Below, piece after piece: positions 9,418-20,263 of a DNA stretch of 64,000 nucleotides; position 1 is the first letter of the stretch; each line of letters begins with the position of its first letter. Made by a program: the position numbers and the translations under genes. Origin of the DNA: Nereocystis luetkeana (Eukaryota > Sar > Phaeophyceae > Laminariales > Laminariaceae); assembly GCA_031213475.1 (NCBI GenBank), contig JARUPZ010000021.1, positions 6,858,438-6,922,437 of the forward strand, given 5' to 3'. The notes beneath the pieces were generated by a model. The model worked only from the letters and a program-made list of their open reading frames with translations, was not told the origin of the DNA and did not search any database.

Positions 9418-12400
9418 GTGGCTTGGATTCCTTGACGATTTTTTCCCAAACCATCGAACGTCATTCCCGGTCATAGTTGGCTGGCGAAGTAAGCCGACCA
9501 ACTGGAATGCTGGGTACATACACTCTTGGTTCGGAGTATAAGAACCGTTCAGACATTAATATGAAGGCCAGTTTTTCCTTCTGCTGACGCGCAGAATGGT
9601 ATCGAGGTGTTAATCGATTTGAAAAATATATATATGAAAGGTCGAGCTACAAAAAACGCCAGCCCAGATGCGAGGACGCTTAAAAAACTCCGCAAATTCC
9701 GCATGCTAGCTACGAGGGGTGTATTTGATCAGCACCCGCCGTATACACAAAAACCTATCCCTCTGTCCCGAACTATATAAGCATCATTTGGTTTAACAAC
9801 TACAGTAGTTCTAAACCGGTGGTTATGTTATGGGACAGAGTGGTACATATTGCAGTATGTTCACTATTCATGTTAAGCATATTCGGTCCTGATATCCCAC
9901 TGCACTAGGTATGTTGCCTGCCCAAGTCTTGGATAAGGTTGTTGACCCTATTAGGGCAAATTGCAGTCAACCCCGTGGTGGGGACAAGCTACTTAGAATT
10001 TGCCTGGTTTGTCTCCCAAAACGGGATTGACTGCAAGTTGCCCTCAAAGGGTTAATCTTGCGAAGTGTCTAATATATAGGGAACTCATCACAGAGGGGTG
10101 GCCAACTAAACAACTACGCCGACTGACAGCCCCTGACGGTTACGATAAGAGTGGTGGATATCGGATGTCGATAGCGATATCGATATCGATATCGATATCG
10201 AACGATGATCGAGTCTGAGATCCGATTTGAAAAATTAACGAATCGATATTTATGCGATCTCTTGGATTTTCGTTGGATCGAAGCTTTCGTTGAATATCTT
10301 GCACCTAAATTGTTTAGAGATTGTACCAAGGGTTGGAGGGCAAATAAAACACCCTTCGGTGCGATGCTTGGAAATATTCGATGCAGTAGTATTTTATCAC
10401 TATGGTATCACGATAACAAAAGCGGCGCGTCGTTTTTGTTATCGTGTGTGGGACAGGTGACGATGTCGTACCGTCTGGTGAAGAACAGCCAAGAGTACTG
10501 GAGGGTTGGGACAGGCATGTTCATATTCAACCTCGACAGTCCTCTCGACATCTGCACCTTGGTGAGATGAAAAACAACAACAACAACAACAACAACTACA
10601 AGGTCATACCTGGTTATCGTTAACGACGTTAACAGCAACACTATTGTGGGGCGTTGCCCCTTGGCAGGTTCTGCCTTGTGTGGTGGTGGTGGTGGTGGTG
10701 GTGTGGAGGACACGCCGAGGTAGGTTTGTGCCTAGGGTCTATCTACATCGGACGGGTTTGCAGATTTTCGGTGGCATGAGGCGGTAGATACTATCTGGCG
10801 GGAGGGGGACCTGGTGTCCACAACACCAATATTGAATAAAAAAACGACCTCGTTTCCAGTTTTGAGCGGGGTGTGACTAGACAAACACAGCAGTATACGG
10901 TCGACGATGCGTATTCAATCAGTGTATACCCAATAAGTGATACCATGGTAGTGTTTACCTGGTACCAGATGGAGATAAGGCGACTGTAAACCGTACGTAT
11001 AACACTATCACCCTATTACGGGGGACCATAGTTAATAGGACCTGTGGTATACTTAAAAACCTATATATTTAACCATTTCTAGTAACAGCATTTGGTCCTA
11101 TTAACTATGGTCCCCCGTAATAGGGTGATAATATAACACACCCCCTCGGAAGATTTTCAAAGCTGGGTTTCTCGACAACGGGGAGGTGAGGGCGTACTTA
11201 GTACGACGAACGATGCGTCTATGCAAACCTACTCGACGAAACCTTTCCAAAGCCACTATTTTCGTTGTCTGTGCCCCCCCCCGTGTTTCGGGAGGAAACC
11301 GGGTCTGAAAATTGTCCCAGGGTGTGTGTTACTTTATCACCCAGTGGGATAGGGTACTACAGCAGTACTGCGTACGATATGTTGACTCTTTGTAGGGTTG
11401 TTGTTCCCCCAAGCGGGACTGCCGGTCTCGAACGGTTGACCCCAAAGCGGGACTGCCGGTCTAAAATGGTTGATTTGTTCGTTCTTCTCGGGGAGACTTG
11501 ACCCTTTTAGAACCGCACTTCCGTTTTGGGGACAAACCACTCAAATTTCAACTAGTTTGTCCCCAAATTGGGACTGCGGTTCTAAAGGGGTTAAGTTTAA
11601 CAAAACCACAGCAGCAACAACAGCAGAATGCTTCGAAAGAGCGCGTGAAACGGTGTGAAGTGTATACGTACCCATTCCAAGCCCCCGAGGCTGGCTTTCC
11701 TCTATTTTTAAGCCGCTTTGTCCCACAAAACATGGGTTCGGTGATATATACCTGCACGCGTTTTTTGTTGCTGTGTTGTTGTGTGTTGTGTTTTGTTTTG
11801 TGTGGTGTGTTTAAGGTTTTTGTTGTTTCTTGTGTTTCGTGTTTTCTGCTCCGATTGAACTGTTGTTGATGTTGTTGTTAATGATGCTGTTGCTGTTGAT
11901 GTTGATGTTGTTGTTAATGATGTTGTTGATGTTGCCGTTGTTGTTGCTGTTGATGTTGTTGGTAATGACGTTGATGTTGTTGATGTTGCTGTTGAACGCG
12001 ACAGGTGGCGCTGTTCAGCTCGTTGTCGGCGCTGGAAAGGCGGTTCTTCAAGGGATCCCCGTCTGGCATGGTCACAACGCTCGCCTTCATCGCCTCGCTG
12101 CTGCTGGCGCCCGGCTTCTACATGAGGGTGAGGGGCCACAAGCGAGACTTCGATCGCTTTCTTTTTATAATATTAATAGTGATTTTGTGCACCTCTTGGC
12201 AATACCTGCATACCAGGTACCAGGTATTAATAGTAGTTTTTTTTTTATTCGATCTCAAGTGTATATCACCGTCGCGTCCCTGACTCAAGAAACTGATGAT
12301 TTGTCTTCGTCTAACGTTTCAGTTTATTCTTTAGGGCCTTGGGCTAATCTTCCGAGCCGCACGAGTAGCAAGAGATCATCACTTTCGGCTTCGACCGTGT

Positions 12401-15400
12401 TTCAGTTTTAAACCTTCAAAGCCACTTTACGTGTATACGTTAGGTGTGTAATTTGAGAAAAAATGGACTCCTTGAAAATGCGATTAAATACTTGCCTCTT
12501 CGTACTGTAGGAGGCTTTTTTTTTTTAGCATTGTGAGCTGATGCGTTTGGATACTACTGCTATGTGTAGACACGCGTCAAGTTGCACGAGGGGGGGAGAC
12601 ACGAGGGAGTTTTTTTGTTCTTTTTCGTTTTTTGTGGGCACCTCTTTTTGTGTACCCCGTATACTATTTGTTGTAGGGTAGGAGAGGGCGTGGCAGAGCG
12701 GGTGGTGCTTTGGGTATTTAGACACGCGTCAAGGTCGTAGTTCATGCCGGCGGGTATGGAAGAAGAGAGAGAGAGAGAGAGAGAGAGACTCTCGTAATGG
12801 TGGGAGAGTAAGCGTGGCATTAGGTAGTTTCGAGTACAAGCCCAGGCGGCGGTGGCTGCTAGTTTGTGTTTCGCGGGTTCAGCGCCCTATCGTAGGCGGA
12901 AAGGCTGTGAGGAGAGTGGTAGGCCGGTATAGGCTGAGAAGGCATTCGGCAAGGTAGAAAAAAGGCTGGAGAGCATCCATGGCTTGCGGGGAGGTGGGCG
13001 AGAGAGACTGGGTAGTAAACTCTTGCCTGCAGAAGGGTACCTGGTACGTATAAGATACAGGATGTATGACGTTTGGCTTTTCCATCCGCGCTATAGCGTC
13101 CGCTGTCCTCCTATGTTCGTTTTGTGCCCACCACCAATTTATCCCGCACTATGACGGCCCTCGCCTTCATGTGTTTGTTCATCTGTTTGGGCCCACCACC
13201 GATGTATACCGCACTGTAGCGGCCCTTGCTCTAGTATATTAGGGCCCACCACCAGCATCTACCGCACTACCACCGCGCTTGTTCTCGTATGGTTGGGACC
13301 CGCCATCAATATATACCGCACTGTAATGACCCTTGTCCTCATAAACTTAGGGGTGTCCACCACCAACTTCTCCCGCATTATGACGGCCCTTGCCCCTCAT
13401 GTATTAGGGCGCACGAACCGTTGTACACCGCACTGTAACGGCCCTTTTCCTAATACGTTTGGGCGCACAACCAATGTATCCCGCACTGTGGCCGCGCTAC
13501 AACGGCAGGATCTTCGGCTGAAGGATCCGGCGATGATGATGTACATCGCGATCGTGACGTGGGCTACCTTGAGGTGAGTGTTCGCTAACCGCGTGGGTCG
13601 GTCCCCCCCCCCCCCCCCCCCCACACACCCCTGCTTTGCGTGTGTTTTTTTGCGTTTGTATGCGTATTTGTGAGCTCTTAATTGTTTTTGCTTTATGTGC
13701 ATCTTTTGCACGTACCTGGTATGTGTTTTTTTTTTTTTGGTTTTTTTGGTATATTTTGTTTTTTTTTTTTAACGAGAGCAGCTCAGCAATAGGTGGTGTC
13801 TCGTTCTGCCCGCACCTACCAGGGTAAGAATGCGAGGCTGACCCTGACTCTATAGACAAGAGTTTCTCGAAGCGGTCTGGCCCTCTTGGGGCAAGAGTTT
13901 ATTGTTGACCCTCTTGGGGCAAGACCTGCTGTCCCATTTTGGGGGCAAACCACTCCACCTATCCTAAGGGATCTGTTCCCTTATCCAGACTGCGGTCCTA
14001 AAAAGGTTGAGGGATGTCGCGTGCTGTATCGGTTTTTTCTCCGACCCGCCTGACCCCGCAGGTGGCCTTTTTTTCCGACTCACGACTGGAGGCCATGGCG
14101 TGGCCTCCGCGGCCGCTTTTTTACCTCGAAAACCACAACGACAGTCGTAGCTGCTTCCTACATGTTGACCCCATCAGCGACGGCGCTATTAGGCAGGCAG
14201 TGCCGTGTGCCGTCCGCTCGTGCGTTTCCTCTGCTGTACTCGAAGACAGCAGTGTGTCGCGTGTAGAAGCCGATGACGAGCGAATGAAGGTCACTGCCCT
14301 TCCCTATTTTGTTGCTCCTTCCCGTTATCGCTGCGCTGTCTCCAGACTCGGTTCAGCCCTTCCAGAGGTGTTCGGTCCGTAGAGAGAGAGTGAGAGAGAT
14401 ACATGAGTAAATTCCGTCGATATCACGATGAAACTGCACGATTGCTAGCCGGCTGCGCCGTGATCGTCTCACTATCCTTGCTTAACCCTTTTAGAACCGC
14501 AGTCCCGTTCTGGGGACAAACCAGTCAAATTTCAAGTAGTTTTGTCCCCAAACGGGACTGCAGTTCTAAAGGGGTTAAGCCCTTTTCGGGCTGCTGTAGT
14601 TTAGGGGGGGACACTACTTGAAACTGCGGCAGAGTTATAATCATATATTTATATACATACTATATTTTATATCACTCTGCCTTTGATTGTAAGGAGCTCT
14701 TGCATTGAATAGTAGTGTATAATTAATCCCTATTTTCCGGGACAAAGTGATATTCTACGGTAAGTATAGTATATACTAATAGTCTACATATTGTAGGTAC
14801 GTACAAGGCGCTTCGCTCCGCGGGCGGCCTACGCCGCCCGCTACGCTCGCTCTGGAAGGAAAAAAGTACATCAAATTATGCGAAGTGATAGAGGTCCACG
14901 ATTGAGTTTAGGTCGTAATTGCAAACCGGCGACTTGATAATGTCAAGAGTCCCGCCGCCATGCTTCAGGAACAAACAGCTCCGACGCCAGCTCGAATGCC
15001 ACATATGCGCTTCGCGTCGCGGATGTCGTACGTACGTACATACCCCAGGTAGGATACTGCTGTTTGTACTTATTTTCTTCTTTCGATATACTCTTATGTC
15101 TGTTCTCGTATGTAGGAAGAAGGCGAAAGCACAGCACGGCACAGCAGCAAAAAAAATGAAAATGAAGTTGAAAACTCGGAAAGGGAAAAAAATCCCCGTC
15201 CCCTCTCGTGTAATAATTTTCTGCCTGATTGGAACACCTTGCACCCGGTCGAAAAGAAGAAAAGAAAAAAACCGCACAGAAGAGCTCTCTCAGCCTGGTA
15301 CGCCGTCTGCCCCTCTCGCGACCACCTCGCTACCGATTCGGTCCGGGTAAAGCTTTTATCACTCTCTGCCACAATCAGCCCCGTCGCCCGCCTCGCGTGA

Positions 15401-17686
15401 AGCCCGGTGCTCACCGTGGCCGTCGTTCGCCAGCTCGATAACGTTGTTCAAACTGCACACCTCCTTCTTTCAACTTCAGCATGGTCGCCAAAATAAGCAC
15501 CGCTTGAATAGTATCTTGCCCTCCTGAACGACCTTTATAAACTCGTACATACTCCATCAACAATCATAAATCGAAGCCAGACAAAGCCCGTTCATGCATC
15601 CCTCGTGTCTCGAGGCACACGCGACGCCTAGGCACGAAAGCGGCGACCGCGCTCCTTGCAACCTCCCCTCTACCCGCCAGCACCCGCTGACACCCGCGAC
15701 GGCGCCGGGCTCTCCCGCCGTGCCGTACTCGGAGTACACGCACGCAGACGAAACGAAAGACGGAAAAAGGAAGAAAGGACGTGCCAAGAGAAATGGAGAA
15801 AACCAAGAACTGCTGGAAAGGTCCGGCAAGTAGTAATGAAAAGCTGCCTGATTGGAGCACCTTGCACCCGGTCGAAAAGAAGAACAGAAAAAAATCGCAC
15901 AGAAGAGCTTCTCTCTCAGCCTCGTACGCCGCCCGCCCCTCTCGCGAACACCTCGCTACCGATTCGGTCCAGGTAAAGCTTTTATCACTCTCTGCCACAA
16001 TCAGCCCCGTCGCCCGCCCCGCGTGAAGCCCGGTGCTCACCGTGGCCGTCGTTCGCCAGCTCGATAACGTTGGTGTTCAAACCGCACACCTCCTTCTTTC
16101 AACTTCAGCGTGGTCGCAAAAATAAGCACCGCTTTAATAGTATCTTGCCCTCCTGAACGACCTTTATAAACTCGTACATACTCTATCAACAATCATAAAT
16201 CGAAGCCAGACAAAGCCCGTTCATGCATCCCTCGTGTCTCGAGGCACACGCGACGCCTAGGCACGAAAGCGGCGACCGCGCTCCTTGCAACCCCCCCTCT
16301 ACCCGCCAGCACCCGCTGACACCCGCGACGGTGCCGGGTCCTCCCGCGATGCCGTGCTCGGAGAACACGCACGCACACGAAACGAAAGAAGAAAAAAGGA
16401 AGAAATGGCCGAGAAAACAAAGAACTGCTGGAAAGGTCCGGCAAGTAATGAAAGGAGGCCGTTTGGAAGTGGGAGCTCTGAGAGGCCAGGGATGCACCAA
16501 CCGAGCACGCTCAGGGGTTGTGATCTAAGTATGTAGTTCTATTATATACCACTCTCCCCCTAAATATAAGGAGCTTTTGTATTGAACAATAGTATAGACA
16601 TTATCACTAGACTTCGAAACAGAGTGACTACAGTAAGCAATATGTAAATGTATGTATTTTTTTACGGTGCAGTACTATTTCTTTCCTAGGATGAAGTGGT
16701 CTGGCCGCAAAGAAGAGTTTCTCAAGGGACGTTACGTGCTGTAACAAGTTTCTCCGACCCGCCTGCCCTGGCCTGGCTTGGCCTTGCCTGGCTCGGCCCT
16801 ACAGGTGTTTCTTCCGACCCTCGGCTGGAGCTCGTGCCGTGGCCGCGGCGTTGACCCCCCTCGTTCCCATCATCGCGCCTCACCTAAGGAACGGGGCGAT
16901 GGACATTGCGCTCGTCAAGCACCAGGGCATGGCGATCGCGGCGGGACTCGCGGTGGGTATCGACGTGAACCTTTTTTTTTCTTCTTCTTCTTTTTTCCTT
17001 CTCTTTGGTTTGGGTTTTGAGGTTGTTTGTTTCGTGTGTGTTTGCTTTGTTATGTTTTGTTTTGTTATTTAGTTTCTGTCTTGTTTTTGTCTCGTTTTTT
17101 TTTTCGTTTTGTTGTTCGGTTTTGTTGGGTTGTTTTTTCTTCTTCCTAAGACATGCGCGCGATTGTTCATCCACCCCGCTCCCCTTCCCGGCCGCTGCCA
17201 CCATACCACCACCACCACCACCACCACGGCATATATACCCCCCACACCACAACCACTCTGCCCCTCCACCCCCTTCTCCCCCCCTCCTCCCCTTCCCCTC
17301 TCCCCTCCTCCCCACCGCCTCCTCTGCTCCTCTCCCCCCCTCCTCCCCCCCACCTCCCTCCCCCCTCCCGCGGCCGCCCGAACCGCTCACATCCGCGGCA
17401 CCGCCCGTCGCAGTGCGTCTTGCTCATTCCTGATACCGAAGGAGCGCGGGTGTTACGGCAGAAGCGACAAAAGGCCGCCAACAAGAAGGCCAAGGAGGCA
17501 AAGGAGGCAAAGGCGGGAGGGGGGGGAGGGGCGGCGGGGGCGAGGGCACAGGCGGCACCGGTCGACGAGCCGAGCAGCAGCGAGGAAGAGGAGGAGGAGG
17601 AGGAGGAGGAGGAGGAGGAGGAGGAGGAGGAGGAGGAGGAGGAGGAGGGCAGTAGTGAGGAGGAGGAGGAGGAGGATAGTGATTAA
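9346..17686 (+). CDS. Multi-pass membrane protein, Derlin/rhomboid-like pattern (six exons seen, N-terminus incomplete)
   Basis: Spliced from exons 9346-9417, 10457-10561, 12005-12127, 13509-13573, 16805-16952 and 17414-17686: 786 nt, 261 residues plus TAA, all junction phases compatible. Order seen: a first hydrophobic segment (GAVLMSACLKYQ), then YRLVKNSQEYWRVGTGMFIF. This resembles the 'WRL.T...F' loop and strand of Derlin and UBAC2-type rhomboid pseudoproteases. Next come LSALERRFFKG and spans around GMVTTLAFIASLLL, AMMMYIAIVTWATL, AAALTPLVPII and GMAIAAGLACVLLIP, and finally a cytosolic Lys/Ala-rich segment and an acidic tail of more than twenty Glu. Derlins act in ER-associated degradation; such a role is only inferred from a weak pattern match. 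No rhomboid catalytic GxSG motif is visible. The first exon has the weakest support. Confidence 0.6.
9751..9850. mobile_element. Family F element
   Basis: Terminal CTCTGTCCCGAA... and ...TATGGGACAGAGTGGTA inverted ends, with a GGTTTAAC...AGTTCTAAACC inner inverted repeat. Confidence 0.45.
9941..10055. mobile_element. Family A MITE, diverged copy
   Basis: Ends TTGACCCTATTAGGGCAA and GCCCTCAAAGGGTTAA around GGGGACAAGC / GGTTTGTCTCCC. More diverged than the other copies. Confidence 0.5.
10409..10446. promoter_or_regulatory. 13-bp perfect hairpin just before a 3' splice site
   Basis: CACGATAACAAAA at 10409-10421 is exactly complementary to TTTTGTTATCGTG at 10434-10446, with a 12-nt GC-rich loop. 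The stem ends 10 nt before the acceptor at 10456/10457. Whether it affects splicing is unknown. Confidence 0.5.
10457..10561 (+). CDS. Membrane-protein gene, exon encoding the YWRVGTGMF segment
   Basis: Acceptor GGGACAG, donor TTG|GTGAGA. 35 codons, phase 0 in and out. The EYWRVGT motif is the best hint of a Derlin/UBAC2-type fold. Confidence 0.65.
11000..11330. mobile_element. Family E element containing a nested family B MITE
   Basis: A TATCACC...GGTGATA-bounded sequence with the signature CACCCCCTCGGA...GGGTTTCTCGACAA...ACGATGCGTCTATG is interrupted by a complete family B palindrome at about 11010-11128. The nesting shows that B inserted after E. Confidence 0.55.
11010..11128. mobile_element. 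Family B palindromic MITE (nested in family E)
   Basis: Arms TTACGGGGGACCATAGTTAA and TTAACTATGGTCCCCCGTAA around an AT-rich centre. The CCCTA/TAGGG flanks extend the palindrome. Confidence 0.8.
11401..11594. mobile_element. Family A MITE (11500-11594) with a partial copy in front
   Basis: The full copy has a CCCTTTTAGAACCGCA left arm and a CGGTTCTAAAGGGGTTAA right arm. At 11401-11470 two half-arms (AGCGGGACTGCCGGTC) are repeated. Intronic in the membrane-protein gene. Confidence 0.7.
11870..11998. repeat. Imperfect (GTT/GAT) trinucleotide repeat before an exon
   Basis: TGTTGATGTTGTTG-type array directly upstream of the 12005 exon; the T-richness may serve as its polypyrimidine tract. Confidence 0.8.
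12005..12127 (+). CDS. Membrane-protein gene, exon encoding ALERRFF and a transmembrane span
   Basis: Acceptor GCGACAG, donor AGG|GTGAGG. 41 codons, phase 0 in and out. LSALERRFF is followed by a ~20-residue hydrophobic span. Confidence 0.7.
13509..13573 (+). CDS. Membrane-protein gene, exon encoding DLRLKDPAMMMY
   Basis: Acceptor ACGGCAG, donor AG|GTGAGT. 65 nt, enters phase 0 and leaves phase 2. The peptide is hydrophobic after DP. Confidence 0.65.
13855..14115 (+). pseudogene. Decayed duplicate of the 5' edge of the 16805 exon
   Basis: 13855-14115 resembles 16690-16865. Both share a GTTTCTC..AAG..GTCTGGCC block, CGTGCTGTA...TTCTCCGACCCGCCTG, an acceptor (CCCGCAG here, CCTACAG there), then TTTCTTCCGAC...CGACTGGAG...CGTGGCC. 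The copy keeps the acceptor, but no usable donor follows and the reading frame decays. A family A remnant overlaps it. Confidence 0.5.
14482..14578. mobile_element. Family A MITE
   Basis: TTAACCCTTTTAGAACCGCA left arm, TGCAGTTCTAAAGGGGTTAA right arm, near-perfect palindrome. Confidence 0.8.
14660..14775. mobile_element. Family F-related element
   Basis: ATATCACTCTGCC...GGGACAAAGTGATAT inverted ends with AAGGAGCTCTTGCATTGAA inside. A sister copy with the same interior is at 16545-16640. Confidence 0.4.
15220..16460. repeat. Tandem duplication of a ~620-bp unit
   Basis: Copy 1 (about 15220-15842) and copy 2 (about 15843-16460) share long blocks: CACCTTGCACCCGGTCGAAA at about 15236 and 15858, and a CATAAATCGAAGCCAGACAA block at about 15565 and 16195. 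Copy 2 shows scattered substitutions and small indels. It lies inside an intron of the membrane-protein gene, and no conserved reading frame was convincing. Confidence 0.85.
16545..16640. mobile_element. Family F-related element, second copy
   Basis: ATACCACTCTCCCCCTAAATATAAGGAGC...ACAGAGTGAC, paralogous to 14660-14775. Confidence 0.35.
16805..16952 (+). CDS. Membrane-protein gene, exon with two hydrophobic segments
   Basis: Acceptor CCCTACAG, donor GCG|GTGGGT. 148 nt completes the split AG|G codon and ends in phase 0. It encodes AAALTPLVPIIAP and VKHQGMAIAAGLA. A decayed copy of its 5' edge lies near 14.0 kb. Confidence 0.65.
17160..17400. repeat. CCT/CAC-rich low-complexity tract before the last membrane-protein exon
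   Basis: A CCACCA run and long C/T-rich sequence lead into the acceptor at 17413. Several long frames here are low-complexity artefacts. Confidence 0.8.
17414..17686 (+). CDS. Membrane-protein gene, last exon with Lys/Ala and poly-Glu tail
   Basis: Acceptor CGTCGCAG after a long C/T tract, 90 codons and TAA. It begins CVLLIPDTEG (end of a membrane span), then a Lys-rich stretch, a Gly/Ala linker, SSSEEE and a long Glu run encoded by a GAG/GAA repeat, ending EEDSD. Confidence 0.7.
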   Translation, partial: CVLLIPDTEGARVLRQKRQKAANKKAKEAKEAKAGGGGGAAGARAQAAPVDEPSSSEEEEEEEEEEEEEEEEEEEEEEGSSEEEEEEDSD

Positions 17687-17884
17687 GGAGGGCCTACGTA
17701 GGGTGTCGCGGGGCAAATGGTTGTGTTGAATGGTAGCTTTTTGCACATGTCTAGTAGGTCACGGCCTACAATGGGTTATCTACTGTCGACCCCTTACAGG
17801 AGGAGGATAGCGGTGACGAGGAGAATGACGAAGGACCGGGGGAGGGGGGGGGGGGTACGTTGCGGTGGACAATTTTCTGCGATG

Positions 17885-18010
17885 GTATTTTCATGAGTTC
17901 GGGGGAATGTAGTCAGGACCAAATATGTCACGTAAAAAAATACCGGGATGTATAGGTTTTTTAGTCTATGATGAGTCCTGATTACTGCTGTAAGGGTCCT
18001 CTTTAGTAGC
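17885..18010. mobile_element. Family B MITE, diverged
   Basis: GTTCGGGGGAATGTAGTCAGGACC ... GATGAGTCCTGATTACTG keeps the arm order and AT-rich centre of the family with many substitutions. Confidence 0.4.
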
Positions 18011-18149
18011 TTGCATCAACATCGGACAGATGGATCACGGTGTACTTTTGGATCATCTACCGTAGTTCCTATGTTTTTTTTTCTTCCGTTCGTGAGTTGT
18101 TGCTAGAAATTATTCTCGTGCAGATCCGAGACGTTTGAGCATGGGCACA

Positions 18150-18560
18150 AGAGCTGTGCCACACAGATCATACAGATCCTACAGATTATTCAGATAATGC
18201 AGATCATATTTTGTAGGGGCCTACCCGCCCCGAAATATGTAAATGTAGATCATGAAATGGGGGGCTTGATATCTGATACTTGCACACATCGAGCAGATCA
18301 TCTGACAGATCATCTACAGATCATGTACAGATCGTCTACAGGTCATGGTCTAGTTCTTTCAAGGCAGATCTATTCCCGGACCCTTGTATGATCTACAGCA
18401 GCTCGTATTGCCGTACGGTCTGCATGAATCTATTACAGCACATGTTTCCTGTGTTGGATCTGTTCTTCGCAGCTCCTGCCCAACCCCCCACGACCCGCAA
18501 GTGAAGAGCTAGATGATCTGTGAGTAGATAGATAGTTAGACAGATCATTATCTTTTCGAG
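18150..18560. repeat. AGATCAT-rich dispersed repeat
   Basis: Dense AGATCAT/CAGATC words plus the companion block GTTTCCTGTGTTGGATCTG, which recurs near 1210 and 40930. Similar patches lie at 1040, 19800, 36960, 38800-39245, 40300, 41000-41340, 48590-48730 and 58980-59180. Confidence 0.55.
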
Positions 18561-19353
18561 GTGTGGATACTTCCGATTATTTTGTGCCTCCTGGAGGGGG
18601 GGGGGGGGCGGGGGGGGGGGCATAGCAGTCGGAAGCTACGGCGGCCCCAAATATCAGGCAGGTATCCTCGTCGGTCTACGCAACAGCATGCTTTGGTCCT
18701 GATGGATAACCGGTGCTGTGTTCCGCCGTGACAGCAGTAGTGGCCCGAGAAGAAAAGAGGGGAACGCTCAGTAAGGGAGGGGGGGGGTGTTGGTGTTGTG
18801 CCGAATGTTTTCTTTGGTGACAAGGTTTTATTTTTGCCCCGGCCGGGTGAAACGAAAATGACGAGAGGATCGAGTGCTAGGGTTGATTTGCGGCGGTTCC
18901 TGCTCTTGTGATATTGGGGGGCTCGGCGAGCGAACAGCGGGAGAAAGCATGACGAAGACCGCGACCAAGGGTGGGTCCTGGATGGCGTTTGCGGGACGGT
19001 CGATGAACAGCTTGATCAGCGAAAAAAATAAATAATTTGCCAGAGGATTCGCGGTTTTGAGGGAGCCTGCGATGCGATCGATGGATGTTTCTGATGGGAA
19101 ATTCCCGAGCAAAACGGGGAAAATGGCGGGCTCATCGATTTATTAGGACAGGGCTTGCTCTGCGGTTGCTTCGCGTCCGATGGTATATGCATGATACCTT
19201 GGAAGTTACTCGCGGGGGGGGGTATCGTGGCTATATCGAATTTGGATGAGGGGGGGGGGGGGGGGGCTTCGCTGTGGTCGCTGCACATTTCGGACAGATG
19301 ATAATGTGCTACTATTAATAATACTTCCAATTGGAGTGGTTTGTCCCCTAATC

Positions 19354-19690
19354 GGCGTCCCCGGGTGGCTTAGTAGGTGGTCTACGTGCCTACTAAGATC
19401 AGTTGCGTGGGTTCAAGTCTCTCCGAGTGCATGCATACTCGAAAGGACTTTTTCTTGCTTGAAAATTGATTAGCGGAAAGCGCGAAAGCGTGAGCTATTA
19501 ATAGCTACATTCGATGAAAATCGACGAGCAGTGGGGATACTGGACCCTATGCGCGATAATAGTAATGAAGGCACGTACCGGGGGGGGGGGAGGGACGACA
19601 CCTGTGAACACGGCTTGTCCTGAAGAAGACCGCTAAGTGTAAACCCCCCCCCACCAGGTACGAGTCAAGCTGGAAAGTAAAAGTGATGAA
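19354..19690 (+). mobile_element. tRNA-derived SINE, plus-strand copy
   Basis: The 5' part is tRNA-like, with an A box TGGCTTAGTAGG at 19366-19377 and a B box GGTTCAAGTCTC at 19410-19421, spaced as in a Pol III internal promoter. A unique body follows (TTTTTCTTGCTTGAA...CATTCGATGAAAATCGACGA...) and ends near GGAAAGTAAAAGTGATGA. An inverted paralogue sits 0.9 kb away. Confidence 0.65.
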
Positions 19691-20263
19691 TAACAAAAAA
19701 AATGTATGGTCTTTTTTTTTGGAAAGTTGATCCCACGCTGATCGATCTGAATCTGATTATTTCCCCTCCCCCCAAACCCGTGGGTGATTTTTTTTTCACA
19801 CCTCTGACATATCAGATATATCATGTACAGATAGATCATCCACAGTTCATCAGCTGCCATTGTGAGGGGTTGTGCAGGATCCATCTGCGTAGCACAGATC
19901 CATACCAGGAAAACCTCTGCTATATTGTGCGAATTATTCGGGTTCCACCCGGCAACGTGATGAGTTAAATCGTTGGTACATAAAAATCGGGGAAACTTGT
20001 TTTGCCTTGGAAAACCTAGGTGATGATGCACTGTGGGAATCGATGCTCTTATCGAGGTGTGTAACGTTTGACTGCTTGTAATGAGGCGCGAGGCTGGGTT
20101 CGTTTTTGTGCTCGAGCGAGGGGGGGGGGGCAGAGGTACACATCCGCAGCCTATAGCAGTCGCCTCTGTCGACGAAAAAGGCGACCGTCGGGGCTTCCCT
20201 CGCCCGCGTTCGGTGCGGCAGGCATGCTTCGTATATATCGCTCGTCAGAACAGGAGGAGACCC

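Noticed and set aside
9179..9464. Poly-Leu (plus) and poly-Val (minus) ORFs
   Set aside because: They are products of the CTG/CTA microsatellite.
17153..17413. 5' extension of the acidic-tail exon through the CCT-rich stretch
   Set aside because: The composition is low-complexity His/Pro; the strong acceptor at 17413 with matching phase marks the exon start.
19354..19440. Functional tRNA gene
   Set aside because: A and B boxes are good, but the acceptor and T stems do not pair well and the sequence continues into a conserved non-tRNA body present twice; a SINE fits better.
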